Below are positions 1 through 12,193 of a DNA stretch of 64,000 nt, piece by piece. The translations under genes were made by a program, and so were the position numbers. The stretch is from Erigeron canadensis (lineage: Eukaryota; Streptophyta; Magnoliopsida; Asterales; Asteraceae), in the NCBI RefSeq assembly GCF_010389155.1, contig NC_057764.1, positions 6,882,001 through 6,946,000 of the forward strand. Reading direction: 5' to 3'. Under the pieces are notes generated by a model, which saw only the letters and a program-made list of their open reading frames with translations, was not told the origin of the DNA and searched no databases. Position 1 is the first letter of the stretch, and each line of letters starts with the position of its first letter.

Positions 1-889
1 CAGTCAATCCTCAGTCTCTAACAGGAAGTAACTACCTCATAGGCAAATGAGGTCAGTGACTCCAAAACGTCAAGTCAGATCCACAACTCCTAACCATGTG
101 AATCAGTCTTAGCAGAGTTCCTCTTCTTCCTGTCTTGCTGGAAAGCAAGCATGGACCATGATTAGAGGATATCAAAATCCTCAAAATCATCATGGTGAAT
201 CCATTCTTGGTCCTGTTCCTCAATTGCCCCCTCCTAAACTTAGACAAAGGAATAAATCCAGGTCTAAGCAAAAGAGCAAGGCTTCCTCTTCCTCTTCTCC
301 TCAAATAAATGAACTTACTCAGCGAGTGAATGATCTTTCCTCTCGGCTGAGGGACTTTCTCATTCAGAATCAAGGCAACCCCTCTGACAAAAAATGCTAT
401 CTTTGTAGCAGCAGAGGACATGTTGCCTCTGAATGTGTTTTATTCAGCCCAAGAGATGCTCCAGCAGTTGTATTTCAACCAAACAACTCTGCATCTACTG
501 AAACATCTTCTTCCTCTATACGGATCAGTGAGAACCTCTCTATTGAACCAGTTATCAGTGACACCTCCTCTGTCACAAATGCAAGCATTGCTGAATACAT
601 TGCAGCTCAGCGCTTTGAAATTCCCCATTCTCAGAGGGTTATTTCAAATGTTTGGGGGCAACCTTCAATGCTGGTTGAGTATAGCGCTCCTGATGTAGTG
701 AGCAGCTATGCATATCTTCATAGTAATGAAACCAGCATAATGCCCTCCAATGAAGATAACACTACTCCTGTCTCTGTGGGAAATCACACTACTCTTGAGG
801 AGGCTCTCTCTGAAGAGCCAATATCCTCCCCTGAAGTACCTTCAGTTAATCTTGCTGACATAGCAATGGATGAACAAAGTGAACCCTAA
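1..889 (+). pseudogene. gag: Sirevirus gag, C-terminal part
   Basis: The frame starting at base 2 runs to a stop at 887-889 and is interrupted by stops at 29-31 and 110-112. Downstream of the second stop it is open from 158. It encodes a basic Lys/Arg/Ser-rich stretch and then a CCHC zinc knuckle, CYLCSSRGHVASEC (about 384-425), the nucleic-acid-binding motif of retroelement nucleocapsids. An acidic Ser/Thr-rich tail follows. Gag packages element RNA into cytoplasmic particles. Its frame differs from that of pol, which begins just downstream, as is common in this lineage. Length and start cannot be judged because the N-terminus is off the window. Confidence 0.8.
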
Positions 890-906
890 ATCCTTTCTTT
901 TCATCC

Positions 907-3900
907 ATGCAGGGCTCGCTAGGAAAAGGGGTGTGGTATTTGGACAACGGTTGTTCAAAACACATGACTGGCTCTAAGTCCCTGCTGGATAACTTTACAG
1001 AGGCACCTGGTCCTACAGTGGTATTTGGTGATAACTCCACTGGACAGACTGAAGGGTATGGTCTTCTTTCTAATGGCCTCATAAAATTTTCAAAAGTTGC
1101 TTATGTAAATGGATTAAAGCATAATCTCATCAGCATAAGTCAACTATGTGATGCTGACTACAAGGTAATCCTTGATAAACATCAAGGCACTGTAGTAAAC
1201 ATCAACAAGGAAGTCGTCTTGGTTGCACCAAGAAAAAGAGATGTATATCTTGTAGACTTCATTCCTATCAAGACTGATAGTGAGACTTGTTTCTTTGCTA
1301 AGTCAGCATCCGAGTTAAATTGGTTATGGCACAAGCGTATGTCGCATGTGAACTTTAAAACGATAAACTCACTGGCCAAAAAAAACCTTGTTCGTGGTCT
1401 TCCTCCTCTGTCCTTTGAAAAAGATAAACTTTGTGGTGCTTGTGAAAAAGGCAAATGCCATAGAGCTACTTTCAAAACAAAACAAGCAAATTCTGTTAAG
1501 GGTTGCTTTCACCTTCTTCACATGGACCTTTTTGGTCCAGTGAATGTCCAAAGTCTAAAGGGTAGCAGATATACTTTAGTAATCGTGGATGAATATTCAC
1601 AATACACTTGGACAATTTTTCTTAATTCTAAGAGTGATGCTGCTGATGAAATTATCAAATTCATTAAGAAAATGGAAAATCTCAACAGCATAAGGGTTAA
1701 AGAACTCAGAAGTGATCATGGCACTGAGTTTAGAAACCACACTCTTGAATCTTTTTGTGCTGATCAAGGGATCTCACAAAACTTCTCTTCTACTAGAACT
1801 CCTGAGCAAAATGGTGTTGCTGAAAGGAGAAATAGAACTCTTATTGAGGTAGCACGTACGATGCTCAGTGAGTCCTCACTTCCCAGTAGGTTTTGGGCTG
1901 AAGCAGTCAACACTGCTTGTTACACTCAAAATCGATGTCTCATTGTTAAAAGACATGACAAGACAGCATATGAAGTGTTAAGAGGAAAGAAACCTCAAAT
2001 CAAATACTTCCATGTATTTGGTTGTCCTGTCTTTATTCTTAATAATAAGGATCATCTAGGCAAATTTGATCCTAAAGCTGATGATAGTTACTTTGTTGGA
2101 TACTCTGCCATTAGCAAAGCTTTTAGAGTATTAATACTCGACTTCAAAAAGTGGATGAATCCATTCATGTCACTTTTGATAAAAGCTCTTCTGCTCTTAA
2201 AGAGATCTTCAATGAGTTCACTAATCCTCCTACGGAGGATGTTGACTCATTTGTTGATGTTTCTTGCTCATCTCCTCTTGATCAGCAACTCATTGAGGAC
2301 AGTTCAGCAGATCCTGAGCTGGAACAAGTTGCTGCTCATATCTATACGATTGAGCCAATTGAGCCTATCTTAATTAAGGTCAATCCATGCTGCATCAGCC
2401 AAACCTAGATCACTGGCTGATGATGTGCAAGTTGATGACTCTGCTGATGATGAGTTTCATGATGCTTCAGCTAATGCTGAAGACATGGAGTCTGCTGATG
2501 ATCCCATCATTGATAACTCAAATCAGTCAAATGGCTTCACTGATCAAACTCCTCTTGATCCTTCAATTACCATTGATTTCTCCTCTTATTCTTCTCTTGC
2601 TGATCCCATACAAATGTCTTCCGCTGCCACTCTAGGTTCATCAAATGTCTCATCACTTAAATGGACTTCAAGTCATCCTACTCACCAAATTATTTAAGTG
2701 ACTAGATCAGCGACTAGAAACACATGTCTATATGTTAATTTCCTGTCAATGATTACTCCTAAGAATATTGGAGAGGCCATGGTTGACCCATCGTAGGTTG
2801 CAGCCATGCAAGAAGAACTAACACAATTCCAAAGACAGCATGTCTGGTTCTTAGTTCCTCTTCCTCCTAGCAAAGAACCCATTGGAACTAAATGGGTTTA
2901 TAGGAATAAAATGGACGAAGATGGTGTTGTTATACGCAACAAGGCTAGGTTAGTAGCTCAAGGTTACCTTCAAGAAGAAGGTGTCGACTATGACGAAACC
3001 TTTGCTCCAGTGGCTAGACTTGAAGCAATACGCTTATTCTTGGCACATGCTGCTTATCAAAACTTCACTGTATATCAAATGGATGTCAAGAGTGCTTTCC
3101 TAAATGGAAAACTCGAAGAAGAAGTTTATGTGGAGCAGCCACCTGGTTTTGAAGATCTAACCAAGCCAAACCACGTCTTTCGTCTTTATAAAGCATTATA
3201 TGGTCTTAAACAAGCTCCCAGAGCTTGGTATGACACTCTTTCTGAATTTCTTCTTTCTCATGAGTTTCAGCGAGGATCTATAGACAGCACCCTCTTTATT
3301 TATAGAAAGGGTGCTCATGTTCTATATGTGCAAATATATGTCGATGACATCATATTTGGATCCTCCAGCAAGAAACTTTGCAATAAGTTTAGCTCACTAA
3401 TGTCTTCTCACTTTGAAATGAGTATGATGAGTGAGCTAACCTTCTTCCTTGGTCTACAAATTCGTCAACTTACTGATGGCATCTTTATAAACCAAGAAAA
3501 ATATGTACGAGACATGCTAGCCAAATTTGATATGTCTAATATCACCACAAAGCCTACTCCCATGTCTCCTCCAAACAATCTCCATGCTGACCTTCATGGT
3601 AAGCATGTGAACCCCACCTTTTATCGTGGGATGATAGGCTCACTGATGTATCTTACAGCGAGTCGTCCAGACATTATGTTTGCTACTTGTCTTTGTGCAA
3701 GGTATCAAGCATCACCCAGGGAGTCTCACCTTCTCGCTGTCAAGCGTATCTTCAAATATCTCAAAGGGACTTCCTCTCTAGGTCTTTGGTATCCCAAGGA
3801 TTCTAAATTTGACTTAGTTCCATACTATGATTCTGACTATGCTGGTTGCATGTTAGATAGGAAAAGTACCAGTGGTGGATGTCAATTGTTGGGGGGGGGA

Positions 3901-4293
3901 AGGCTGACTAGTTGGTCTAGTAAGAAACAGCATACAGTTTCCATCTCCACCGCTGAAGCAGAGTATGTGTCAGCAGTAAGTTGTTGTGCACAAATACTTT
4001 GGATGAAAAACTAACTTGCTGACTATGACCTAGATTTCTCTAAGATCCCCATCATGTGTGATAACACTAGTGCTATTGCTATCACACACAATCCTGTTCA
4101 ACATTCCAAAACTAAGCATATTGACATCAGGTATCACTTCATTCGTGATCATGTCATGAAGGGGGATGTTGAAATTTACTTCATCCCCACTAATGACCAA
4201 CTAGCTAACATCTTCACTAAACCTTTAGATGAAAAGAGATTCAAGGATCTCGTCAGCAGGTTGGGAATGCTAAATGGTGAGTCTGCTACTTAA
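907..4293 (+). pseudogene. pol: Sirevirus pol polyprotein (protease, integrase, RT, RNase H), broken
   Basis: The first block (907 to about 2130) has a protease-like motif WYLDNGCSKHMTG, in which Asn occupies the position that is Ser or Thr in active copia proteases. It continues with a GAG-pre-integrase HHCC zinc finger (around 1330-1470) and an integrase core with its Asp-Asp-Glu region (HMDLFGP, SDHGTEF, EQNGVAERRN). Near 2130 the frame shifts, and a variable Asp/Ser-rich linker is spread over two frames (2151-2408, 2425-2697), with further stops at about 2695 and 2790. Reverse transcriptase follows (2806-4014) with [18 protein letters not shown] and the catalytic YVDDIIFGS, then RNase H (DSDYAGC, KSTSGG, STAEAEY). 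A stop at 4012-4014 separates the last RNase H segment (4054-4293, ending RLGMLN). The element cannot make an intact polyprotein. Confidence 0.92.
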
Positions 4294-4403
4294 CTTACAC
4301 ATCTTTTGTAAGTTAAAATTTCTTGACTTATATCAAGATCCTCAGCAAGTTCAAGTGTGTCTTACTTGCTATAAATCGAGGCAATGAAGAGCCCTAAAGT
4401 CTT

Positions 4404-4770
4404 CATCTAGTCCAGCAGCAAACGGCTGCTGGTAAATACATCTAAAATCCGTTGATCCCTGATGCTTTGGGAAAAAACATAATAAAAGTAATAGGGTGCT
4501 GAAAGTCCCTATCTAGTCCAGCAGCAAACGGCTGCTGGTAAAGACAACTAAAATCCGTTGATCCCTGATGCTTTGGGAAAAAGCATAATAAAAGTAATAA
4601 GGTGCTGAAAGTCCCTATCTAGTCCAGCAGCAAACGGCTGCTGGTAAAGACAACTAAAATCTGTTGATCCCTGATGCTTTAGGAAAAAGCATAATAAAAG
4701 TAATAGGGTGCTGAAAGTCCCTATCTAGTCCAGCAGCAAACGGCTGCTGGTAAAGACTTCTAAAATCCAT
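4404..4770 (+). repeat. Four-copy 106-bp tandem repeat with palindromic core
   Basis: The near-palindrome CAGCAGCAAACGGCTGCTG starts at 4413, 4519, 4625 and 4731, exactly 106 bp apart. Each copy except the last is followed by the same block (ATCCGTTGATCCCTGATGC, then AAAAGTAATAGGGTGCTGAA). The stem is CAGCAG(C)/(G)CTGCTG with a short AAACG loop. Sireviruses are known for repeated palindromic motifs in the non-coding DNA next to pol, so position and form fit that hallmark. Function is unknown; candidates are RNA structure, packaging or integration control. Confidence 0.9.
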
Positions 4771-5321
4771 TGATGGCTGACAATTTGCCAAAAATTGTTT
4801 AATGCTCATCAGCATCCACTCTTTCTTTCTTTATGGTGCTGATTAAAACTTGGTAACCATTCCTTTCAATAAAATAAACTCATCAGTGGATACCTCAATT
4901 TATTTGAGTGTATTCCACTACGTATTGTTAATATTTTATTACATATATCTCAAACGGTTACCTCGATTTTCTCCCAAATGGGCAACTTGTACACTGTACG
5001 CGCCGTATGAACTCGCGTACAGTTGAAATCGTGGTTCATATAGTCACATCATACCTCTCTCATACGTACATATATACAGTGTCCTATAATTTAAAACAAT
5101 ATTTTTATGCCACGTATGAAAGAGAGTACATGTGACGACTCACTTTTTGCATTTATGGGGCCCATATCCATGCCATATATATTCACAATCCCTTCCATAT
5201 TCCATCTTTTACGTTCATTTTTCTTCTCTATCAATTTCAAATATCTCTTATCATTCAAACTTCTCTCTCAAAATCTTTCAAACATCTCTTGAACTTTCCA
5301 ATCATCTCTAAAACTTACCAA
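4771..5321 (+). other. Non-coding Sirevirus spacer between palindromic array and third ORF
   Basis: This stretch of about 550 bp has no convincing coding frame. It is AT-rich and leads into the start codon at 5322 through a CT-rich leader (5200-5310), which could be the untranslated leader of a subgenomic or spliced transcript for the third ORF. I see no clear TATA box or splice acceptor that would settle which. Confidence 0.4.
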
Positions 5322-8300
5322 ATGGCTTCCTTTTCTCAACAAGAAATCACTCCAACATATCTCATCTTTGAGAAATATGATCCAGAAGGGATCCCCTCCT
5401 CTAATCTTGTTTCATTCCAGGCCTCTAAACTCATTATTAAGGCCAACAACTATCTTGGTTCTCCTAGTATCCTAGAAAATGTAGAGGGATACTTCTCCAT
5501 GTTAGACTTCATCAAAGGGTGTGACGTCAGAAGGACGATTTACACAGATCCTGAGGAAATGCCTCTTCATCTCTTAAGAGAGTTTTGGTAGACTTGTGAC
5601 TATGACAAGGTCAATGATGTCATCACTGGATCGGTGATGAAGGGGGAACACAAAATATCTATGACTGTTGATTCGTTGAGGTGTGCTCTTCGTCCTCCTC
5701 AACAATCTGTTGAGCGTCCGTTTGTTGGTTTGGTATCCACCCAAGTATGGAAGGAATGGCTGGCTACCATTGGATATGGCACCAATGTTGAACCTGTGCA
5801 AGCTGTGCACAGCAACCCCCAAAAGAAGTTCTTGACAGGGGTGTGGAGGTTGCTGTTCACTCATGTAATACAATGTCTTGGTAGCAATAGTGGATCATTT
5901 GATCAAGCCACTGCTGGTCAGATGCAGATGATATATGCACTGGCAAATGGTCGATTCCTTGACTTTGCCAGTGTCATTTTTGAAGTTCTTAAAGGGAAAG
6001 TAACCATCAAGAATAGATCAAGTTCAGTGCCATTTGCAAGATTTCTCTCACTGATCTTTAAACAGGAATTAAAGGAGAAGTACATGCCTCCTGGTGCTCA
6101 ATACATGTTGTCTCCCAGAATTGCCAATACTGTATATAAGACTCCAGCATGTGATCCAGAACAATTTGAAGCAAGATTCGCTGAGCTTACTCCAGTAATG
6201 AATCAGGTACTGATCACTGTTTTTCCTGAACAATATGCACCAAACCCTTCTGGAGCTGGTGTGCTGGAAATCCCCCCAGCAGCCTCCAAAGCTCACAAGA
6301 AACCCAAAAAATTAAGGAAATTAAAAATTCTTTCTTCCACTTCACCTCCTACTGCTTTCCCAACACAGCAGCAACGAGTACCAAAGGGGCCAACCACTAT
6401 GGTTAGGAAGTCCTCACGACCCAAGGACATTAGAAACCCAGCTAGCCCATCAGCAGTCTCCCAACAGACTGCTGACGAGAATATGGGAAACCGTCAGCAG
6501 CCACCTCAAACTTCTGTAGGCGAGGTTGGTGTAGAACATGGGTCACCCCAGCCCACTAGAGTTGAGTCAACCACTACTATAATTCCCCCTTCTTCTCAAC
6601 CTTCTGAGTCGCTGACAGCAGCCAGATCACAGGTGTTGCTAGAGTCAGCAAATTCTACGGCTGATGATGAGTTGGTGCAACAACACACTGACTTTGAGGC
6701 ACCCGGTTCCCCTGACCCTTTAAATTTTTTAGTTGAAGCAAGAGTTGGTATTCAGGATGTTGAGAATGTGGTGGTGGGGTCTGGTGCTAATGAGGTCTCA
6801 AACGAACAAGAAAATGTGCTTACTGAAGGTGCTGGAGATGAATTGGTCGGTAATGTTGTGGAAAGTGGTGGTGTTGATGTTGGTGATGATATTGAGTTTG
6901 ATGATGAAGAGAGTGATTTAGAGTTGGATGATTTTATGGTTGAGGATTCCCAACTGGATTTCTCCACCCAGGCTGATGTATAAGTTAGCGATATGGAGGA
7001 GGATGCTGATAAGGAAACTGTTGCTGATGATAGTGCAACAGTCACTGAAAATCTTGAAGATGTTGCTGCTGATACTCGCACTGAAATTGTTGATATAGCA
7101 GAACAAGCAGCCACTTCTGAACAAGTAGATGTACAAGCACTGGGCATGCCCTCTTTTGGCATGCCTTCTTCGTTCTCTAGTGCTTTTGGATGTACCTCTG
7201 GAAAGCCTGCTGATGTTCCATTAACTGCCAAAGAATTGGGACTGTCCTTCAATACCAACTCTGCTGACAGGCTTGCCAGAATAGAAGAAAACTTAAATGA
7301 TCTCACCAAGGCTGTTTCTATTGCAATTAAATTGAAAGATGTTGAAGACGATGCCTTGGTGAATACATTAAAAAGCTGGTACATCATGCAGAAAGAAAAC
7401 TCTGCCAGCATCGATAAGATCAAAGACAAATCTATCTCCATGGCTACTGATCAAACAAAGCTGCGCATATTTTCCTCCTCTATTAGAAGAGATCAGCAGG
7501 CCATCCGGGGAGTGACTCGATCGCTGTGTAGAACTGGTAATGTCACCAGAATGCTTGTAAAAAAGGCATCCTCTAGCAGTAAAGTTGCTGCTGCTGAGGT
7601 TAAGAAACTTGCTGACCTGGTGTCTCCCCTTATCACCCAGGTTGAGAACAATTCTAAGGCAATCAGTGCCTTGGAAACACAATTGGCCAGTCTTCCTCCT
7701 CCTCAAGTCTCGTTCATTGAGGAAGATCGTAAGTGCCAACAGAAGCTAGAGGTCGAAGTTGGGGAAATTAAGAACTTGCTCACCCAACTTCTCAACAAGA
7801 AAGATGCCCCGACAGCAACTGTGGAGGTTGTTATTAATAATACAACCTCCAAGGGGGAGAAAGCTGATGCTGTCATCTTGGATCTTGTCTCTGAAGCAGT
7901 AAAAAAGGCAGTGGGTAATATGTTTGAAGAAACTGCTGACAAGGTCCTTGATGAAGATGATAATAATGCTACAGCCACTGAAACAACAAATGAAGAAAGA
8001 GCATTAGTGGCTGTAGAAGGAACAAGTCCCCCTACTGAAGCTGAGGGGGAGACAGGTGCAAATGCTTAGGGGGAGCAGTCATTGGCTATTAGTGATGCTC
8101 CTCAGGATCAAAACGTGCTTAATGAAGAAAAGGAAGCAAGTCCTCAAACATTAAAAGCAGGATGGGAAGCCGCTCGCATTCAGGAAATGGAGACGGATAG
8201 ATCCAGAGAGATGCTCCCTATCTTTCATCCTCGCTATGTTGCAAATGCTCAAGTTACTCAGATAACTAAAGCTGGAAAGCAGCAGCTTGTAGAGGCAATC

Positions 8301-9323
8301 AATTTCAGGCAATCAATTTCAGGCGATTGATGTTCTCTCTCTTACTGCCGAGGGAAAAACTAAAGAAGAGGCACTGGAGGAGCTTGACAGAATAAAGTTG
8401 AACCAGGAAAATGAAAGGAAAAATCTGCAATTATTTCCCAGTTGGCCCTCTTCGAGAAGGATCAGATGGATACTGAACAAAAGATGTTGCTGACCACTTG
8501 TGGGCCTCAAGCTCTCTATAGACAAAAACAAGCTGATGTAGAGCAACGATTGAAAGAGAAAAGAGAAAAGTTTGAGAGAGAGAAGGCCAAGTGGATAAAG
8601 ATCATGAATGATAGAAAGAGGAAGGAAAGAATAACTGCTGCTGAAGTTCACAAAGCAGCTTTGGGAACCAAATCAAATCTAAAGTTCGTAAGGGAAGGGG
8701 ACACTGCGCCAACAAGAATTGAAGATGTGAATATCACCAACCTTGGAGCGTCAGAATGGTTTGAAATTTATATGCTGATAAAGAACAAAAAGGCTGCCAG
8801 TTATGTACACCTTCAGAAGATGCTGAAAGAATATTTTGATAAAGCTCTGAAGTTTGAAACAAAGTTTAAGGCAGACCTCCCATTACTGAGAGCTTTCTTT
8901 GGGACCCCAGCAGCTATTACCTTGTTAGCAGGCAAGCGTGTACCTAAAAGGAAGCATGCTGAAAGACTCTTGCTTGCTGATCTTTGGGACCCCACTGATG
9001 CTGGTCTGAACCTGAACCTACCTCCCAGAGCCTTCTTTGAAGAAGGAAGAGTTCTTGAACAACCTGCTGGCATCTTCTTCAACAACTTTCAAAATGATGA
9101 ACTCTTCTTCCGCATTGCTGAAATGGAAAAGGCATCCACTGGATTTCTGATTGGCCTCAGGAAAAGGTTTGTCAAAGTGTCGAGTGCCAGATCGGTCATC
9201 AGCATGATAGATGAGGAGCTGACTAAGCCTCATAGAAGAGATGATCCGGTGCTGAGGATAGCCAAGCAAGAAGAAGCTTTTGAAATAGAAGCAGCAATGG
9301 CCTCAAATATCTTTAATATTTAA
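5322..9323 (+). pseudogene. Sirevirus third ORF (env-like position), broken
   Basis: One reading frame runs about 4 kb downstream of pol, broken by stops at 5589-5591, 6981-6983 and 8067-8069. A pair of compensating frameshifts lies between about 8300 and 8440; the first lies at a 14-bp tandem duplication (GGCAATCAATTTCA). The chosen start is MASFSQQEIT at 5322. The N-terminal third (to about 6250) looks globular. The middle is Pro/Ser-rich and then very acidic (6480-6990). The C-terminal part (7000-9320) is Lys/Glu-rich with likely coiled coils. I see no signal peptide or strong membrane segment, so env-like describes position only. Many Sireviruses carry a long extra ORF here; its role is not known. 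It is probably about 1,330 codons when intact. Confidence 0.75.
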
Positions 9324-9429
9324 TGTATATTGCTTGTAACATTTTTTTTAATGTGAAATAAAGACATTTTTCTCTTCCCTCATTTGTATGTCTTAAGAAC
9401 TATTCATTCAGCAAGTATCCTCAGCAAAT

Positions 9430-9438
9430 AGGGGGAGA
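9430..9438 (+). other. Polypurine tract of the Sirevirus
   Basis: AGGGGGAGA lies directly before the TGTTAAG start of the 3' LTR. This is the expected place for the primer of plus-strand DNA synthesis. Confidence 0.85.
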
Positions 9439-9439
9439 T

Positions 9440-10070
9440 TGTTAAGTCTGGGATTTGCTGAAGAAGACTTGCTCGCTGACGAGTGTCATCAACAAGTATT
9501 CAGTAAGTCATCAGCAGGTGAAGTGACCTCTTCAGCAAGTTGAATGCTCCAACATGTTGGTCATGGCGGGAAGAATTCAAATCAAATGAAGATAAGAAGT
9601 CACATGGTGGTTAACCAACTGTAATTTTCCTTGAATGGCAAAGGTACATGTTGGGACCAAAGCAAGAGTTCTCTCTCTCATACCCGATTTGGTAAAGAAG
9701 ACAAGGGCACATGATTCAAGTACCATGAGCCAATGGGATGTCGACAACCACCATCAAGTCACCATCAAAGAAGGTTGTGTTTCCCTAATCCTTCTCTATA
9801 AAAGGCAACACAGCCGCATTGTATCAAGTGTGTTAGTCACCTTGAAAGTGTGTATCACTTGTAATTGTTCAAGTTTTTAGTGTGTCTAGACTTAGCAATT
9901 ACCTCTGTTCTTTTGTATTCTTGTAATTCAAGTGTGTAAGATCAACCATGTATTCATCGTTTAATCAATGATACATATGATTATCCTTGCATTGATTTAT
10001 TACAATTGAACTTGTTATTGTTCTTGTTATTATCTGCTTATTTACTTTCTTGTCTAATTTAAATATAACA
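9440..10070 (+). repeat. Sirevirus 3' LTR
   Basis: It starts TGTTAAGTCTGGGA straight after the polypurine tract. A TATA box TCTATAAAAGG lies at 9795-9805, about 355 bp in, followed by a CT/GT-rich leader as in other Sirevirus LTRs. The right end is set near a TATAACA at about 10064-10070, where the sequence changes to the AT-rich palindromic repeat, but it is uncertain by some tens of bases. The small ORFs inside it are not genes. Confidence 0.75.
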
Positions 10071-10398
10071 TAAGTTGTGCATTCGTGGACCATCAAATAG
10101 GTTTTCATACTTTATGAGTAAAATCAAAAATGATTTTGAATAAATTTCTTTATATGGAAGCCATTTGGTTTGACTCATTGTGCTACATAATCAAATATGA
10201 TTTTGTATAGGTTTTTGAAACCGTATTGTGTAGGTTTCTTGGTATGAAACTCATTTGTTTTGTCAAAATGTATGCATAAAATCAAATTTGATTTTGTATA
10301 GCTTTTTACACTTTATGCCTAAAATCAAATTTGATTTTTACTCATTTGTTTTGTCTCAATGTGTATCATTATTGATTTTTACTCATTTGTTTTGTCTC
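10071..10398. repeat. AT-rich palindromic repeat, left part
   Basis: Short units built on the palindrome AAAATCAAATTTGATTTT and the phrase ACTCATTTGTTTTGTCTC recur. The same units resume at 15151, so the Tekay-like element between them is an insertion into this repeat. No coding potential is seen. Confidence 0.7.
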
Positions 10399-10627
10399 TG
10401 TAACAACCGTCTTAGAAATGTTCTAATTAAGTTCTTGAAACGTACTTTCGCCACTAGAACAGCCAGACAGTTCAATTTGATTAAGTTCTTGACGTGCCTT
10501 AGACCTCAATTATGTGCTTATATGAAGGTCAATTTGATCTTAAATCTTGATTGATATGACGAGTTCATAATTATGTGCAATGAAATATTAAATATCGGTT
10601 CATAAATGTTCATGTTCATTAAAGTTC
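10399..10627 (+). repeat. Truncated 5' LTR of the deleted Tekay-like element
   Basis: It aligns without gaps to 12194-12422 at a constant offset of 1795 bp, with only a few substitutions, then stops abruptly inside the phrase AAAGTTC. The next base begins RNase H coding sequence. Confidence 0.9.
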
Positions 10628-12160
10628 CATCCCAGGAAGGCGAATGTAGTAGCTGATGCTTTGAGCAGAAAAAAACGAGTGAAAATCTTATCCATTAAGG
10701 AGGCAGATCGTACGGACTTAAGACAACTTGTGATCGAAGGCCAAGAGTTCGGCTTGAGATCAAAGGACAACATAAAGGCAGAGCGGTTAGGCCCAATCGC
10801 TCATGAGCTTGAAATTGATGATGAGGGAGTCAGGAGGTTCAAGAACCGAGTTTGGATCCCTGCAGTCAATGGTGTTCGAGAGATTGTCATGCAGGAAGCT
10901 CACAGTTCAAGGTACTCGATTCATCCGGGTGCAGACAAAATGTACAAGAACTTGAAACTAGACTACTGGTGGCCTGGGATGAAGAGAGAAATCTTCGAGT
11001 ACGTCAGCAAATGTCTGACATGTTCTAAAGTTAAGATCAAACATCAGAAACCTTCCGGTTTGTTGAAACAATAGAAGTCCCGGTGTGGAAGTAGGAAGAT
11101 ATTACTATGGATTTCATTATGAAACTACCTCGTACAAAGAACAATCATAACTCTATTTGGGTTATCGTAGACAGACTGACTAAATCAGCTCGTTTCCTTC
11201 ATATTCGTGATGACTACTCACTGGAGAGACTTGCTGAGATCTATATAGACGATATTGTGACCAAGTACGGTGTCCCTTTTATCGATTGTGTCCGATCGAG
11301 ATCCACGCTTCACATCCGACTTTTGGCAGTCACTTCAAGAAGCGTTAGGTACTAGACTTAACTTGAGCACCGCTTATCACCCACAGACGGACGGGCAAAG
11401 CGAACGTACTATTCAGACTTTGGAGGACATGCTTCGTTCTTGTGCATTAGAGTTCAGAGGAAGTTGGGATAAACACCTTCCGTTGATCGAGTTCTTGTAC
11501 AATAAAAGCTACCACACTAGTATACAGTGTGCACCGTTCGAGGCCTTATATGGTCGTAAGTGCAGATCACCACTTTGCTGGCTTGACGCCGGTGAAAGAA
11601 GTTGGATGAAGCTCCCAGTCGTACAGTTCACTATAGACAAAATAGCTGTTATCAAAGAAAAGCTTAAGGCTGCTCAAGACAGACAAAAGTCCTATGCGGA
11701 CCAACGCCGTAAGCCTCTAGAGATCGCGGTAGGCGATAAAGTTCTATTGAAAGTTTCCCCATGGAAAGGTACTGCCCGGTTCGGCAAGAGAGGCAAATTA
11801 GCGCCTCGGTACATTGAACCTTATAAGATCATTAAACGTGTGGGACCAGTAGCGTACAAACTGGAACTACCGTTAGAGCTTAGCAATGTTCATGATACAT
11901 TTCACGTGTCCAATCTTAAAAAGTGCATGGCTGACGACCCGACCGTCATTCCTATTAAGGATGTTCATATAGACGAAGGGCTCGAGTTCACTGAAGAGCC
12001 CATCGAGATCATTGATAGGGATGCTAAACAGACTAGACAGAGCAGAGTACCATTAGTTCGTGTACGTTGGAGTGCTAGATATGGGTATAATGATACCTGG
12101 GAACGCGAGGACTTCATTAAGAAGAATTACCCTCATCTTTTTGATCGGCAAGACTCCTAA
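10628..12160 (+). pseudogene. pol: Tekay-like pol remnant: end of RNase H plus integrase
   Basis: The frame opens on the last RNase H motif ([12 protein letters not shown]). The integrase H2C2 zinc-binding region follows (HSSRYSIHPG and CLTCSKVK, about 10900-11035), then a stop at 11072-11074. The catalytic core is split by a frameshift near 11285: MDFIMKLPRT and [11 protein letters not shown] lie before it, [22 protein letters not shown] and YGRKCRSP after it. The C-terminal part includes [16 protein letters not shown] and a chromodomain-like end ([29 protein letters not shown]), typical of Tekay/Del chromoviruses. RT and gag are absent. Confidence 0.9.
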
Positions 12161-12193
12161 TTTCGAGGACGAAATCCTCCAAGTGGGGGAGAA

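Larger units (their letters stand above)
1..10070 (+). mobile_element. Ty1/copia LTR retrotransposon, Sirevirus type, left end outside window
   Basis: The order gag zinc knuckle, protease, integrase, reverse transcriptase, RNase H is the Ty1/copia order. Three further traits point to the Sirevirus (SIRE/Maximus) lineage: a palindromic tandem array just after pol, a very long extra ORF after pol, and a polypurine tract followed by an LTR starting TGTTAAG. The 5' LTR, primer site and start of gag lie left of the window. Every coding part carries stops or frameshifts, so this copy is not autonomous. The 3' LTR end near 10070 (a TATAACA stretch) is approximate because the partner LTR and target duplication are not visible. 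Confidence 0.9.

Noticed and set aside
4404..4770. CRISPR-like regular palindromic repeats
   Set aside because: Spacing is regular, but the intervening segments are copies of each other rather than unique spacers, and the context is a plant retrotransposon.
6752..7441. 229-codon minus-strand frame
   Set aside because: It is the shadow of the acidic part of the Sirevirus third ORF; Ser/Thr-rich reverse translation of Asp/Glu codons, no domain.
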